From: JTS-RE37 sp041744575
Lineage (GTDB): Bacteria; Bacteroidota; Bacteroidia; Flavobacteriales; Flavobacteriaceae
Direction of reading: 5' to 3'
Assembly (NCBI GenBank): GCA_041744575.1
Contig: JBGTKP010000059.1
Location: 1 to 53,331 of the forward strand
Length of the DNA: 53,331 bases
In this document: positions 35,298 through 43,588 of the stretch, piece after piece
Layout: each line of letters starts with the position of its first letter
How positions within the stretch are numbered: position 1 is the stretch's first letter
Program-made: the position numbers and the translations under genes
The notes under the pieces: model-generated
What the model saw: only the letters and a program-made list of their open reading frames with translations
What the model was told of the DNA's origin: nothing
Databases searched by the model: none

Positions 35298-36028
35298 TGT
35301 TTTTGGAAGTAAATCAGATTGTGAAGAGTTTTCGCCGGGAGCATGTAGTTAGAGATCTTACTTTTTCCCTGGAAGCAAAGAGAACACTCAGCATACTGGG
35401 AAAATCAGGTTGTGGAAAGACCACCATGTTAAAAGTGATTGGAGGGCTTGTAAAGCCGGATAGTGGAACAATACTTCTGAACGGAAACGATGTCACCCAG
35501 ACCAAACCGGAACAAAGGAACATCGTCTATCTCTACCAGGAAGATCTCTTGTTTCCACACATGGATGTTTTTGAAAACATTGCCTTCGGGCTTCGTATAA
35601 AAAAAATTCAAAAGGCACAACTTGATGAAAGAGTGAATCAAATGATACACAGCCTGGAACTGGAGGGGCAGGAACATAAGATGCCAGAGCAATTGTCCGG
35701 GGGTCAGCGACAACGTGTATCTTTCGGCAGGGCCATTATTACCAACCCTTCCCTTTTATTGCTTGACGAACCTTTCGGAAGCCTGGATGCGGGAACCCGA
35801 CAGCGGATGCAACTCCTTTTTAAGAAACTGACAGCGGAGTATAATATTACCTCGCTTTTCGTAACCCACGACCTGAAAGAGGCGGTCCTAATGGGCGATG
35901 CGGTTGGTTTTATGTCGAACGGTCATCTTAAGGTGTACAGCGAGGCTCAGGATTTTGTAAATGATCCGGGAACCGGGGTTCAGGATGAAATAAAATTCTG
36001 GAATGATTTAAAAGTAACTAAATCCTAA
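35297..36028 (+). CDS. ABC transporter ATP-binding protein (YnjD-like)
   Basis: This 243-residue ATPase has Walker A GKSGCGKTT (residues 35-43), a Q-loop in YLYQEDLLFPHM, signature LSGGQRQRVSFG, Walker B LLLLDEPFGSLD and His switch THDLKEA. It lacks a C-terminal regulatory TOBE domain, unlike ModC of the same window, which has one. It energises the two permeases upstream. The overlap TGATG with the permease gene and the 12-bp gap to the nucleoside hydrolase gene place it in the middle of the operon. Confidence 0.93.
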   Translation: MFLEVNQIVKSFRREHVVRDLTFSLEAKRTLSILGKSGCGKTTMLKVIGGLVKPDSGTILLNGNDVTQTKPEQRNIVYLYQEDLLFPHMDVFENIAFGLRIKKIQKAQLDERVNQMIHSLELEGQEHKMPEQLSGGQRQRVSFGRAIITNPSLLLLDEPFGSLDAGTRQRMQLLFKKLTAEYNITSLFVTHDLKEAVLMGDAVGFMSNGHLKVYSEAQDFVNDPGTGVQDEIKFWNDLKVTKS

Positions 36029-36040
36029 CAATAGGCAAAA

Positions 36041-36958
36041 ATGGAGCAACAGCATATTTGGATAGATACGGATCTCTCAGTCGGCAAAAAAAGACACCTT
36101 AGGCCCGGATTCTGTGATGTGGATGACGGATATGCCGTTCTGCAATTGATGTATGCCCCGACCATCAGAATCGAGGGGATCAGTGCCGTTTTCGGAAATA
36201 CGCTGATTGACGATGCTTATGAACTTTGTCGGAAAATGAGCGACGATTTTAGTCAGGGTTCAATTCCTGTATTTCGGGGCGCATTGGGGCCAATATCGCT
36301 GCAAAATGTGGAAACAAACGAAGCCGTGGAAGCCTTAGCTGCGGCTTTGAGAATCAGGCCCTTACGGGTTGTGGCCATTGGCCCCGCAACAAATATCGGC
36401 CTGTTGGTGCTGAAGTACCCGGAATTAAAGGGGCAACTCACAGAAGTTGTGCTCGTCGCCGGGCGACGCACAGCCATGGATTATTTTAAAATCGGGAATA
36501 AGGGAGCTCACGCACCGGATCTTAACTTTGACCTGGATAACAATGCCTTTCGGGTCCTGCTCCAAAATAAGGTACCTCTCGTCCTGTGCCCGTTTGAGAT
36601 TTCAAATAAAGTATGGATCAAAAAGGAAGATCTGAAAGCTTTGTCCAACGGGAAACCTCTCAATGAATGGCTGGTGGCCGCTTCTTATCCCTGGCTGGAT
36701 CAGTGGCTTGAGCAGGGTGAAGACGGATTTAATCCTTTCGATGTGCTGGCGAGTCACTATATCCTGCATCCTGAAGACCTGCTCACAGAAAAACTGAATG
36801 CCCGTCTGGAAATTCACCCCAATGATATGGTTCCGGAACCGATGGGCAATCATTACAAAGAATATCTGTTGTGCGATCAGAGCCCGGGATTCCCCGTCAC
36901 ATATTGCTATGACGTCGTTTCCGGTTACCACGATAAGTTAATGGCAAGCCTTTTATAA
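36041..36958 (+). CDS. Nucleoside hydrolase family protein, atypical active site
   Basis: This 305-residue cytoplasmic protein has the inosine-uridine nucleoside hydrolase fold: IDTD at residues 8-11, VDDGYAVLQLMYAP, VFGNTLIDDAY, AIGPATNIGLLVLKYPEL, NFDLDNNAFRVLL and DVLASHYILHP. Canonical members cleave the N-glycosidic bond of ribonucleosides with a Ca ion held by the D-x-D-x3-D-D motif. Here the two halves of that motif are Asp9/Asp11 and Asp28/Asp29, with about 13 extra residues between them, and the usual HDPLA is FDVLA, so the leaving-group His is replaced by Phe. This suggests a non-standard nucleoside substrate. It lies between the ABC transporter and the kinase. Confidence 0.85.
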   Translation: MEQQHIWIDTDLSVGKKRHLRPGFCDVDDGYAVLQLMYAPTIRIEGISAVFGNTLIDDAYELCRKMSDDFSQGSIPVFRGALGPISLQNVETNEAVEALAAALRIRPLRVVAIGPATNIGLLVLKYPELKGQLTEVVLVAGRRTAMDYFKIGNKGAHAPDLNFDLDNNAFRVLLQNKVPLVLCPFEISNKVWIKKEDLKALSNGKPLNEWLVAASYPWLDQWLEQGEDGFNPFDVLASHYILHPEDLLTEKLNARLEIHPNDMVPEPMGNHYKEYLLCDQSPGFPVTYCYDVVSGYHDKLMASLL

Positions 36959-36974
36959 AAAAGAATGTGTGAAA

Positions 36975-37961
36975 ATGAAAATACTGGATTCGGATAAAGA
37001 ACAACTGACACCTTATTTGCGTTCCACGGGCTGGTTGGCCGAAGGAGAATCTATCGTGGCCACCGAAATTCCCGGCGCCGGCAATATGAACTTTACCCTG
37101 AGGATCAAAACGCCGACCCGCAGCTTTATTATCAAACAAAGCAGGCCTTATGTGGAAAAATATCCGCAGGTCGCCGCGCCAGAGGAACGGGTTCTCCGAG
37201 AGGCCGAATTTTATAAGCTCATTTCGGAAAAACCGGAGCTAAGCAGGAGGATGCCAAAAGTCTTAGGGGTCGATGAACCTAATTGTACCATGCTTATGGA
37301 AGATCTGGGAGCCGGGTCTGACTTCACCTGGTGTTATGCTCCTGATCTTAAAATATCGCGGAAGGAATTGCGATACATCATGGAATTCGCTGCCTTACTT
37401 CATCAGAGTTTTGATGCCGAAACGGCAACCCATCCTATCTCAAACCGTCAGATGAGGAAGTTGAATCATGAACATATATTTGTTTATCCCTATATGGAAG
37501 AAAATGGCCTGGATCTGGATCATATCCTCCCTGGTCTGCAAAGCGTCTCCCATCCTCTGAAAAAGGATACCATGCTACATACCAAGGTTGAAGAACTTGG
37601 CAGGCTATATCTGGCGGACGGACCTGTATTGCTTCACGGGGACTACTTTCCGGGAAGCTGGCTGAAGACGGCGGACGGGATCAAAATAATTGATCCAGAA
37701 TTTTGTTTCTTTGGATATGCCGAATTCGAAATGGGTGTCACCCTGGCGCATTTAAAAATGGCGGCCCAACCGGGAGAACGGATCGCTTACGCATTGAAAT
37801 ACTACCTGGAGATGGCCCCACTGGATGAACAGCTGTGTGAAAAATTCACAGCGATCGAAGTTATTCGCAGAATTTCAGGCCTTGCCCAGTTACCGCTGAG
37901 TATAGATCTTGATGAAAGGAAGCGATTGCTGGAGACCTCGGTGGATTGCCTAAAGAGTTAA
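36975..37961 (+). CDS. Kinase of the 5-methylthioribose kinase / APH superfamily
   Basis: This 328-residue cytoplasmic kinase has an MtnK-like P-loop substitute, GAGNMNFTLRI, then SFIIKQSRPYVEKYP with the ATP-binding Lys. VLLHGDYFPGSWLK supplies the catalytic Asp of HGD, and IDPEFCFFGYAEFEMG the metal-binding Asp. MtnK reads HGDLHTGS and IDPEFAFYGPMGFD at the same places, so the resemblance is closer to MtnK than to choline or aminoglycoside kinases. MtnK phosphorylates C1 of methylthioribose. Following a nucleosidase, phosphorylation of a released (modified) ribose is a natural role, but the substrate is inferred. The start is ATG 36975. Confidence 0.8.
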   Translation: MKILDSDKEQLTPYLRSTGWLAEGESIVATEIPGAGNMNFTLRIKTPTRSFIIKQSRPYVEKYPQVAAPEERVLREAEFYKLISEKPELSRRMPKVLGVDEPNCTMLMEDLGAGSDFTWCYAPDLKISRKELRYIMEFAALLHQSFDAETATHPISNRQMRKLNHEHIFVYPYMEENGLDLDHILPGLQSVSHPLKKDTMLHTKVEELGRLYLADGPVLLHGDYFPGSWLKTADGIKIIDPEFCFFGYAEFEMGVTLAHLKMAAQPGERIAYALKYYLEMAPLDEQLCEKFTAIEVIRRISGLAQLPLSIDLDERKRLLETSVDCLKS

Positions 37962-37979
37962 ATATAAGATCAAATTAAA

Positions 37980-38930
37980 ATGGAAAGCAGCTTTGAGAAA
38001 TATCATTGTATTTACTGGGTCTTTACCCAGCTTTGCAACGATAAATGTGACCATTGTTACAACGATAGCGGGCCGTTTGGAAAAAGGATTTCCGAAAAGG
38101 ATTGTATGTCGATTATAGACAACCTTCCCACAGGCCTGGAACAATTGATATTGAGCGGTGGGGAACCCCTGGCGGACAAGAATTTACTGTTCGCCATCCT
38201 GGATCGGATTGCCGGTAAGTACGTAAATGGCCTATTCGTTACCTTGCAATTCAACGGCGACCTTCTGACAGAAAATGTGCTGGATACCCTTATTGAGAAA
38301 GGGATTAACCGATTTTCTATTGCAAGTATCGATCGATATCATAAAAAACAAGGTGAGCGAAAGGGCGAATTGTCGGCCATGTTTGAAAGCCGGGACATTC
38401 AATTTGTTCAGGGCCAGCCAAGTATTACGAAATCTGACAAGCGGAGAGATAATGCGATCCCAAGGACCTATGGCTTTTTCGGAGCTACCGAGGACATGTG
38501 GCTGGGAGGTAACTGGGCACGCGGGCGCGCTATGGAGAACGATCTGTGGAAAAGAGATGGCGCGCATAATTTTTGTGCCATCCATTCCGGCGCAAGGGGC
38601 TTTTTAGGACATGAGAACCAGGAAGGGCTTCAGGAACTTTCTATCCAATTATGGAAGATCAATCCTTGCTGCGCAGGCACCCATTTCCCTATGGGCGACG
38701 CAAGGAAAGAGCGGGTTTCGGCAGTTCTGGAAAGAGCTTCAAGGAATACTGTTTTCAGAATTCTCAATACGGGAGATCCCCTTCGCATGGGTGAATCCTT
38801 AGGTATTTCAGAAGAGGAGGCCAGAGCGAAAAGTATGGAATTGCAAAACATCTGTCTCTATTGCGATCATTTTATGAAATGCCATAAAAATGAACTTTTC
38901 AATTCAGATGGGATCCTGGCAACGGATTAA
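37980..38930 (+). CDS. Radical SAM protein with C-terminal Cys motifs
   Basis: This 316-residue cytoplasmic enzyme has the radical SAM cluster motif CxxxCxxC as Cys19, Cys23 and Cys26 (CNDKCDHC), the SAM-binding LSGGEPL at 58-64, and a TIM-barrel core. Further Cys lie at 199, 230, 231, 292, 295 and 301 (CLYCDHFMKC), compatible with a SPASM/twitch-like auxiliary Fe-S cluster. WARGRAMEN (179-187) resembles the G-R-A motif before such clusters. The reaction is unknown. It starts 18 bp after the kinase and closes the nine-gene operon, so it probably acts on the imported, cleaved compound. I know of no named family for this context. Confidence 0.83.
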   Translation: MESSFEKYHCIYWVFTQLCNDKCDHCYNDSGPFGKRISEKDCMSIIDNLPTGLEQLILSGGEPLADKNLLFAILDRIAGKYVNGLFVTLQFNGDLLTENVLDTLIEKGINRFSIASIDRYHKKQGERKGELSAMFESRDIQFVQGQPSITKSDKRRDNAIPRTYGFFGATEDMWLGGNWARGRAMENDLWKRDGAHNFCAIHSGARGFLGHENQEGLQELSIQLWKINPCCAGTHFPMGDARKERVSAVLERASRNTVFRILNTGDPLRMGESLGISEEEARAKSMELQNICLYCDHFMKCHKNELFNSDGILATD

Positions 38931-39066
38931 TTATGGGAGACGTGAGATGGCCATCATATGCTAATGGCTCCAGGTTAATATCCTTTAATATTCCGAAATA
39001 ACCTTTCAGATTCAGGATGATTTCCGTTGATCAGCTATATTTGATTTTCAAGCTCATTCGTAAATA

Positions 39067-39531
39067 ATGGCCTCTTCCCTCTCTCAACGGCTGATGCTTA
39101 TCGCCAACGCCCTGCACTTATACGATGGGATCCGTGTTCTTGAGATTGGCTGTGGAACCGGGGCGTTGGCACGTGAGATCAGCAGCCGTATTGGTCCGGG
39201 AAACATCCTTGGGATTGACCGCTCCGAAAAAGCAATCCGCACGGCACTTGGGAGCTCGGAGCAAGAGATGAGACAAGGCAGATTAAAGTTCCGTTGTGTT
39301 GCCATTGAAAATTATGTGCTGGAAGCAGGTGACTTGCCATATGACATAGCTGTCGCTGTCAGGGTCGGAAGCCTTGATGGCAGGCACCCTGAACTGGAAC
39401 AAAAAGCATTGAATCGTGTGGCTGCAGCCCTGGTCCCCAAAGGAAAACTATATATTGACAGCGGCCAATCCGTAAAAGAAGTCCGCCTGTCTGAAAAAAG
39501 ACAGGAGTTGCTACCAAAATATACAACCTGA
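39067..39531 (+). CDS. Small class I SAM-dependent methyltransferase
   Basis: This 154-residue cytoplasmic protein has a canonical motif I, VLEIGCGTGALA, near residue 26, a GIDRSEKAI motif II and a PYDIAVAVRVGSLDGRHPELE motif IV region. It ends after the LYIDSG strand, as other small members of this family do, so I read it as complete rather than truncated. The acceptor is unknown. It follows the radical SAM gene by 136 bp on the same strand and might be part of the same system, although the longer gap argues for separate expression. Confidence 0.8.
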   Translation: MASSLSQRLMLIANALHLYDGIRVLEIGCGTGALAREISSRIGPGNILGIDRSEKAIRTALGSSEQEMRQGRLKFRCVAIENYVLEAGDLPYDIAVAVRVGSLDGRHPELEQKALNRVAAALVPKGKLYIDSGQSVKEVRLSEKRQELLPKYTT

Positions 39532-39841
39532 TCAACCCGGTTACAACCACTGTTTTTAAGACAGAAAGGGAGGGACAAGGTTGAAGTTTTAAACCGGTCG
39601 AAGTCATAAAAAGGAGGGCCGGCCTTGGATAGCGGTGAATATCCTTACGCCATTCCTGAGGTATGGAATTCGCTTTCAATAGTGCTTATTATCTGATGGC
39701 AGAAATGAAAAAAGGGGATGCCACCCACGACCATTAGAATGCAATTTAAAGCTCAGGAACATAGTGATTGAGATAAGTACAAATTCGAAATACAAGTCAA
39801 AAGTAATCCCAGTTGTGCATGACAGGAATTAAGTGAAATTT
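39532..39841. other. Intergenic region without visible gene
   Basis: These 310 bp separate the small methyltransferase and the P-type ATPase. I see no coding frame with protein-like composition, no strong hairpin and no clear promoter consensus. Confidence 0.4.
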
Positions 39842-41800
39842 ATGAAAAGAAAGAACAAGGTAGACAATGATCCCCCGGAAGATCAAAAGAAATCTATGCC
39901 AAATAAGCCGAATAAGAGTGACAGATCTCATGTCCCTTCCGGATTCCGGACCTACGCGCCAGTCATAGTCAGTTTCCTTATGCTTGCTATAGGAATCACC
40001 TTGGACTATCTTAAGATTTTCCCCTTCTTTAAAGGATGGTTGCGAATATTGTGGTATTCTGTGGCCTATCTGCCAGTGGGCATTCCCGTTCTCAGGTCTG
40101 GATGGGAAAGTATACGGAAAGGAGATTTCTTTACTGAATTTTTACTGATGTCTATTGCCACCCTGGGAGCTTTTGTCCTGGGGGAATATCCGGAGGGGGT
40201 GGCTGTTATGCTCTTTTACGCGGTGGGAGAACTATTTCAATCTGCGGCAGTTAAAAAAGCCAAAGGGAATATAACGGCACTTTTAGATGTACGACCCAAG
40301 GAAGCCCTGGTATATAGGAATAAAGAGGTTGTTTCCGTGCCACCGGAAACAGTCACCCCCGGAGAAATAATTCAGGTACGCAGCGGGGAAAAAGTGCCGC
40401 TTGACGGCGAGTTGCTCTCCGAAAAAGCAGCGCTCAATACCGCGGCCATTACCGGGGAAAGCAGGCCTGAGTCCCTTCAGACGGGTGATAAGGTATATGC
40501 CGGAAGCATCAACCTGGATGGGATAATTGAAATTCTCACGACCAGGGAATTTCGTGATAGTTCCCTTGCCAGGATCCTTGATATGGTCCAGAATGCTACG
40601 GCGCGGAAATCCAGAACGGAACTCTTTATCAGGAAGTTTGCCAGGATTTATACCCCCATCGTGGTCGTACTTGCGCTGGGACTTACCTTCCTCCCTTATT
40701 TTTTTGTGGGGGATTACCTCTTTAAAGACTGGTTGTACAGGGCTTTGATATTTCTGGTAATCTCCTGTCCCTGCGCTCTGGTCATATCAATTCCCCTTGG
40801 TTATTTCGGGGGCCTGGGAGCCGCTTCCCGAAATGGGATCCTTTTTAAAGGGGCCTCCTACCTGGACGCTATTACAAAAGTAAATACAATTGTAATGGAC
40901 AAAACCGGAACGGTTACCAAAGGAGTATTCAAAATAACGGATATCAAAGCCATGAAAATGACGGAGCCGGAACTGATGAGTTACGTCACGGCCCTGGAAA
41001 AAAAGTCTACCCATCCTATCGCACAGGCCATTCTGGAATACACAAAGGGGGACAGTTATTTTGAAGCGAGTGAGGTAACAGAGATCCCGGGAAAAGGATT
41101 AAAGGGTCGGGTGAATGGTGTGGTGGTTCTTGCCGGGAATAAATCGCTGATGGAATCGCACAAAATTGAAATTCCGCCTGAAACAGATGCAATTGTCGAC
41201 ACTATTGTCCTGATTGCCATGGATGGGATATTTTCCGGTTTTGTAATTATCGCTGATGAATTGAAGGAGGATGCCCGGCAAGCGATACAGCAAATGAGAG
41301 ATGTAGGGATCAAACACCTTTGGATGCTTTCTGGAGACAAGGAATCGATCACTAGGAAAGTGGCTGATCAATTGGGCATTGATAACGCCAGCGGGGGCTT
41401 ATTGCCTGAAGATAAACTTCAAAAGGTAGAAGGGTTACAACGAAATCCGAAGGTCAGGGTAGCGTTTATCGGAGACGGTATCAATGATGCCCCGGTGCTT
41501 GCAGCAAGTGATGTGGGGATTGCCATGGGAGGGCTGGGCAGTGACGTAGCCGTGGAGACTGCAGATATTGTCATTCAGACAGACCAGCCATCAAAAATTG
41601 TAAAGGCCATTAAAATAGGGCGCTCCACCCGGCATATTGTCTGGCAAAATATAGGCCTCGCTTTTACGGTAAAGCTTCTTGTGCTCGCTTTGGGAGCCGG
41701 GGGACTGGCAACCATGTGGGAGGCAGTATTCGCTGATGTGGGCGTGGCACTTCTGGCCATCCTGAACGCTGTCCGATTACAAAGAATGGAATGGAAGTGA
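39842..41800 (+). CDS. Heavy-metal-translocating P-type ATPase (P1B, Zn/Cd/Co type)
   Basis: This 652-residue inner-membrane pump has CPC at residues 309-311 (SCPCALVIS) in the membrane metal site, phosphorylation site DKTGT at Asp353, TGES in the actuator domain, the HP motif in KKSTHPIAQAI, MLSGD, and hinge GDGIND at 544-549. The CPC plus the closing segment with LLVLALGAGG and FADVGVALLAILNA fits the ZntA/CadA-like subgroup that exports divalent Zn, Cd or Pb. The N-terminus is a charged Lys/Asp-rich stretch (1-40) without a metal-binding HMA domain, shorter than ZntA (732). The start is ATG 39842. No metalloregulator is adjacent. Confidence 0.93.
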   Translation: MKRKNKVDNDPPEDQKKSMPNKPNKSDRSHVPSGFRTYAPVIVSFLMLAIGITLDYLKIFPFFKGWLRILWYSVAYLPVGIPVLRSGWESIRKGDFFTEFLLMSIATLGAFVLGEYPEGVAVMLFYAVGELFQSAAVKKAKGNITALLDVRPKEALVYRNKEVVSVPPETVTPGEIIQVRSGEKVPLDGELLSEKAALNTAAITGESRPESLQTGDKVYAGSINLDGIIEILTTREFRDSSLARILDMVQNATARKSRTELFIRKFARIYTPIVVVLALGLTFLPYFFVGDYLFKDWLYRALIFLVISCPCALVISIPLGYFGGLGAASRNGILFKGASYLDAITKVNTIVMDKTGTVTKGVFKITDIKAMKMTEPELMSYVTALEKKSTHPIAQAILEYTKGDSYFEASEVTEIPGKGLKGRVNGVVVLAGNKSLMESHKIEIPPETDAIVDTIVLIAMDGIFSGFVIIADELKEDARQAIQQMRDVGIKHLWMLSGDKESITRKVADQLGIDNASGGLLPEDKLQKVEGLQRNPKVRVAFIGDGINDAPVLAASDVGIAMGGLGSDVAVETADIVIQTDQPSKIVKAIKIGRSTRHIVWQNIGLAFTVKLLVLALGAGGLATMWEAVFADVGVALLAILNAVRLQRMEWK

Positions 41801-41987
41801 ATTCTAATTATAACAGCTAGTCGAGAAAGAAAAATGTCTGGATTGCCGTCCATCTTATTCGGAAATTATTGGTATTTTAGGTAAGATTGTAAACGGTGCT
41901 AGCTGGGGTATGAAGACCATTTCGGAACAACTGCCAGGCGCTGACTCCCGAGAACTATAGATCGAAGAAAAATGAAAACATGCACTT

Positions 41988-42944
41988 ATGTTCGTAAATA
42001 AATCCACACTTCCTTCCCTGACAGATAAATTGTATTTAACTGACGGGGGCCTGGAAACCACCCTCATCTTTTTACAGGGATATGACCTGCCTTGTTTTGC
42101 TGCCTTCGATATATTTAAGGAGGAGGCGGGTTACAATGCCTTGCTTGACTATTATCGTGGCTATCTGAATATAGCAAAAAAATATCAAACAGGTTTTATC
42201 CTCGAAAGTCCTACCTGGAGAGCCAACCCCGATTGGCTTGAAAAAATAGGCTATCCGAAAAAGGCCGTAAGGGAAATCAACGAAAAAGCCGTCCAGCTAT
42301 TGGTTGATCTGAAACGGGAATATCTTGGACAGATTCCGGAAATTCTTATCAGTGGCTGCGTGGGTCCGCGAGGTGACGGCTACAAACCGGGACAGAAAAT
42401 GACGGTAGCGGAAGCAGAAACCTATCATAAAATACAAATGGAGATCTTCAGGCAGTGTCCGGTCGATCTTGTTTCGGCAATGACCCTGAATTATGTAGAA
42501 GAAGCCATTGGCATTACCCGTGCAGCTTCGCATCTGAAACTTCCGCTGGTATTGTCCTTTACAGTGGAAACGGATGGAAAACTCCCATCCGGAAAAGGTT
42601 TGGGTGAAACCATCGAGGAAGTAGATGGCAGTGTGCAGGAACCACCCCTTTACTATATGATCAATTGTGCGCATCCCACACATTTTATAAAAGAACTGGA
42701 GGAAGGGAAGGGAGAAAAGTGGTTGGGGCGTATCCGCGGGATCAGGGCGAATGCGTCCTGTAAGAGCCATGCCGAGCTCGATATGGCTACAGAGTTGGAT
42801 CGCGGTAACCCGAATGACCTTGGGAAAGAAAATAAAGAGCTGAAGGATCTTTTTCAACAGTTGAATGTCTTTGGGGGATGTTGTGGCACAGATGCGGAAC
42901 ACGTTACGGAAATAGCAAGACTAATAACAGCGCCTTCCTTTTAA
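41988..42944 (+). CDS. mmuM: Homocysteine S-methyltransferase (MmuM-like)
   Basis: This 318-residue cytoplasmic enzyme transfers a methyl group, typically from S-methylmethionine or SAM, to homocysteine to make methionine. It carries the three zinc ligands of the family: Cys227 in INCAHPTH, and Cys298 with Cys299 in GGCCGTDAEHV. The N-terminal LYLTDGGLETTLIF and SGCVGPRGDGY are also family hallmarks. Its length matches E. coli MmuM (310). The gene stands alone, 187 bp after the ATPase. It could recycle sulfur metabolites made by the upstream kinase if that acts on methylthioribose, but nothing in the sequence proves the link. Confidence 0.9.
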   Translation: MFVNKSTLPSLTDKLYLTDGGLETTLIFLQGYDLPCFAAFDIFKEEAGYNALLDYYRGYLNIAKKYQTGFILESPTWRANPDWLEKIGYPKKAVREINEKAVQLLVDLKREYLGQIPEILISGCVGPRGDGYKPGQKMTVAEAETYHKIQMEIFRQCPVDLVSAMTLNYVEEAIGITRAASHLKLPLVLSFTVETDGKLPSGKGLGETIEEVDGSVQEPPLYYMINCAHPTHFIKELEEGKGEKWLGRIRGIRANASCKSHAELDMATELDRGNPNDLGKENKELKDLFQQLNVFGGCCGTDAEHVTEIARLITAPSF

Positions 42945-43239
42945 AATAGCATGATGGCAGGATAATGTAAAGGGAATTCCATGGATCACTTCTATGAGAG
43001 GGAGCAATTTCAATTCCGATTCTATGCCAGGCAACTATCAGAAAAATAGGGATTAGGCTGATCAAAAAAGGCACAACTTCATTGCAATTAAAGCTCCCTT
43101 ATTATGGACTCCTCCAAATGGGTGACTTACGCCCCTTGTTTTAAATGAGTCTAATTATAAATAGCTGAAATACAGGTATTTATATTCATTCTTAAGGGAT
43201 TGAGCTTTATCTTTATGACATCATTAAAAGCAAGAAATC

Positions 43240-43488
43240 ATGTCCATAAGAATAGGAAACAGCTGTACGAATTGCGAAAATTTAGGTGAAAATATGATGT
43301 GTAATGTTCATCGGGTGTTGGTGAATGAAAGTTATACCTGCGATAGTTTTGAAATGAGGACGTCCCTGAAGAACGATCCCAATTGTACCACCTGTGCCCG
43401 CTATCAGGGACCCACGTGTGCACACCCTCAAAAGGCCGCTCCGGAAATGCTTTGCTCTCATTGGGCGCCTCAGAACGCCACTGCCTGA
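43240..43488 (+). CDS. Cysteine-rich small protein (82 residues)
   Basis: This 82-residue protein has eight Cys: a CxxC at 9/12, single Cys at 21 and 34, a second CxxC at 49/52, and Cys at 60 and 72. The spacing suggests two zinc-ribbon-like or Fe-S-binding units formed by CTNC and CTTC. There is no signal peptide or membrane helix. I do not recognise the family. It has its own upstream AT-rich region with a near -7 box (TATCTTTA at 43208-43215) and a strong shared terminator downstream, so it is likely a real single-gene unit. Confidence 0.72.
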   Translation: MSIRIGNSCTNCENLGENMMCNVHRVLVNESYTCDSFEMRTSLKNDPNCTTCARYQGPTCAHPQKAAPEMLCSHWAPQNATA

Positions 43489-43510
43489 AAGGAGCGATAA
43501 CCATACTGTA

Positions 43511-43545
43511 AAATACCGGTAGCTAACGGCACCGGTATTTCTTTT
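43511..43545. terminator. Bidirectional terminator between the Cys-rich gene and creD
   Basis: AAATACCGGT (43511-43520) and ACCGGTATTT (43531-43540) are perfect 10-bp inverted repeats with a 10-nt loop, followed by CTTTTG on the plus strand. The minus side begins with an A/T tract. It lies between two convergent genes. Confidence 0.8.
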
Positions 43546-43588
43546 GTCCCCGTTTGATTCTCCCAGATTCCAGATTTTTTAGGATGAT

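Noticed and set aside
27654..38930. Identification as the Bacteroides ribose-utilisation (rus) locus
   Set aside because: That locus shares SusCD, nucleoside hydrolase and kinases, but uses ribokinases and has no YnjB-type ABC transporter or radical SAM gene.
26848..41800. Arsenosugar biosynthesis cluster, suggested by DUF2064, radical SAM, nucleosidase and metal pump
   Set aside because: No ArsM- or ArsS-type gene is recognisable, and the operon is built for import rather than synthesis.
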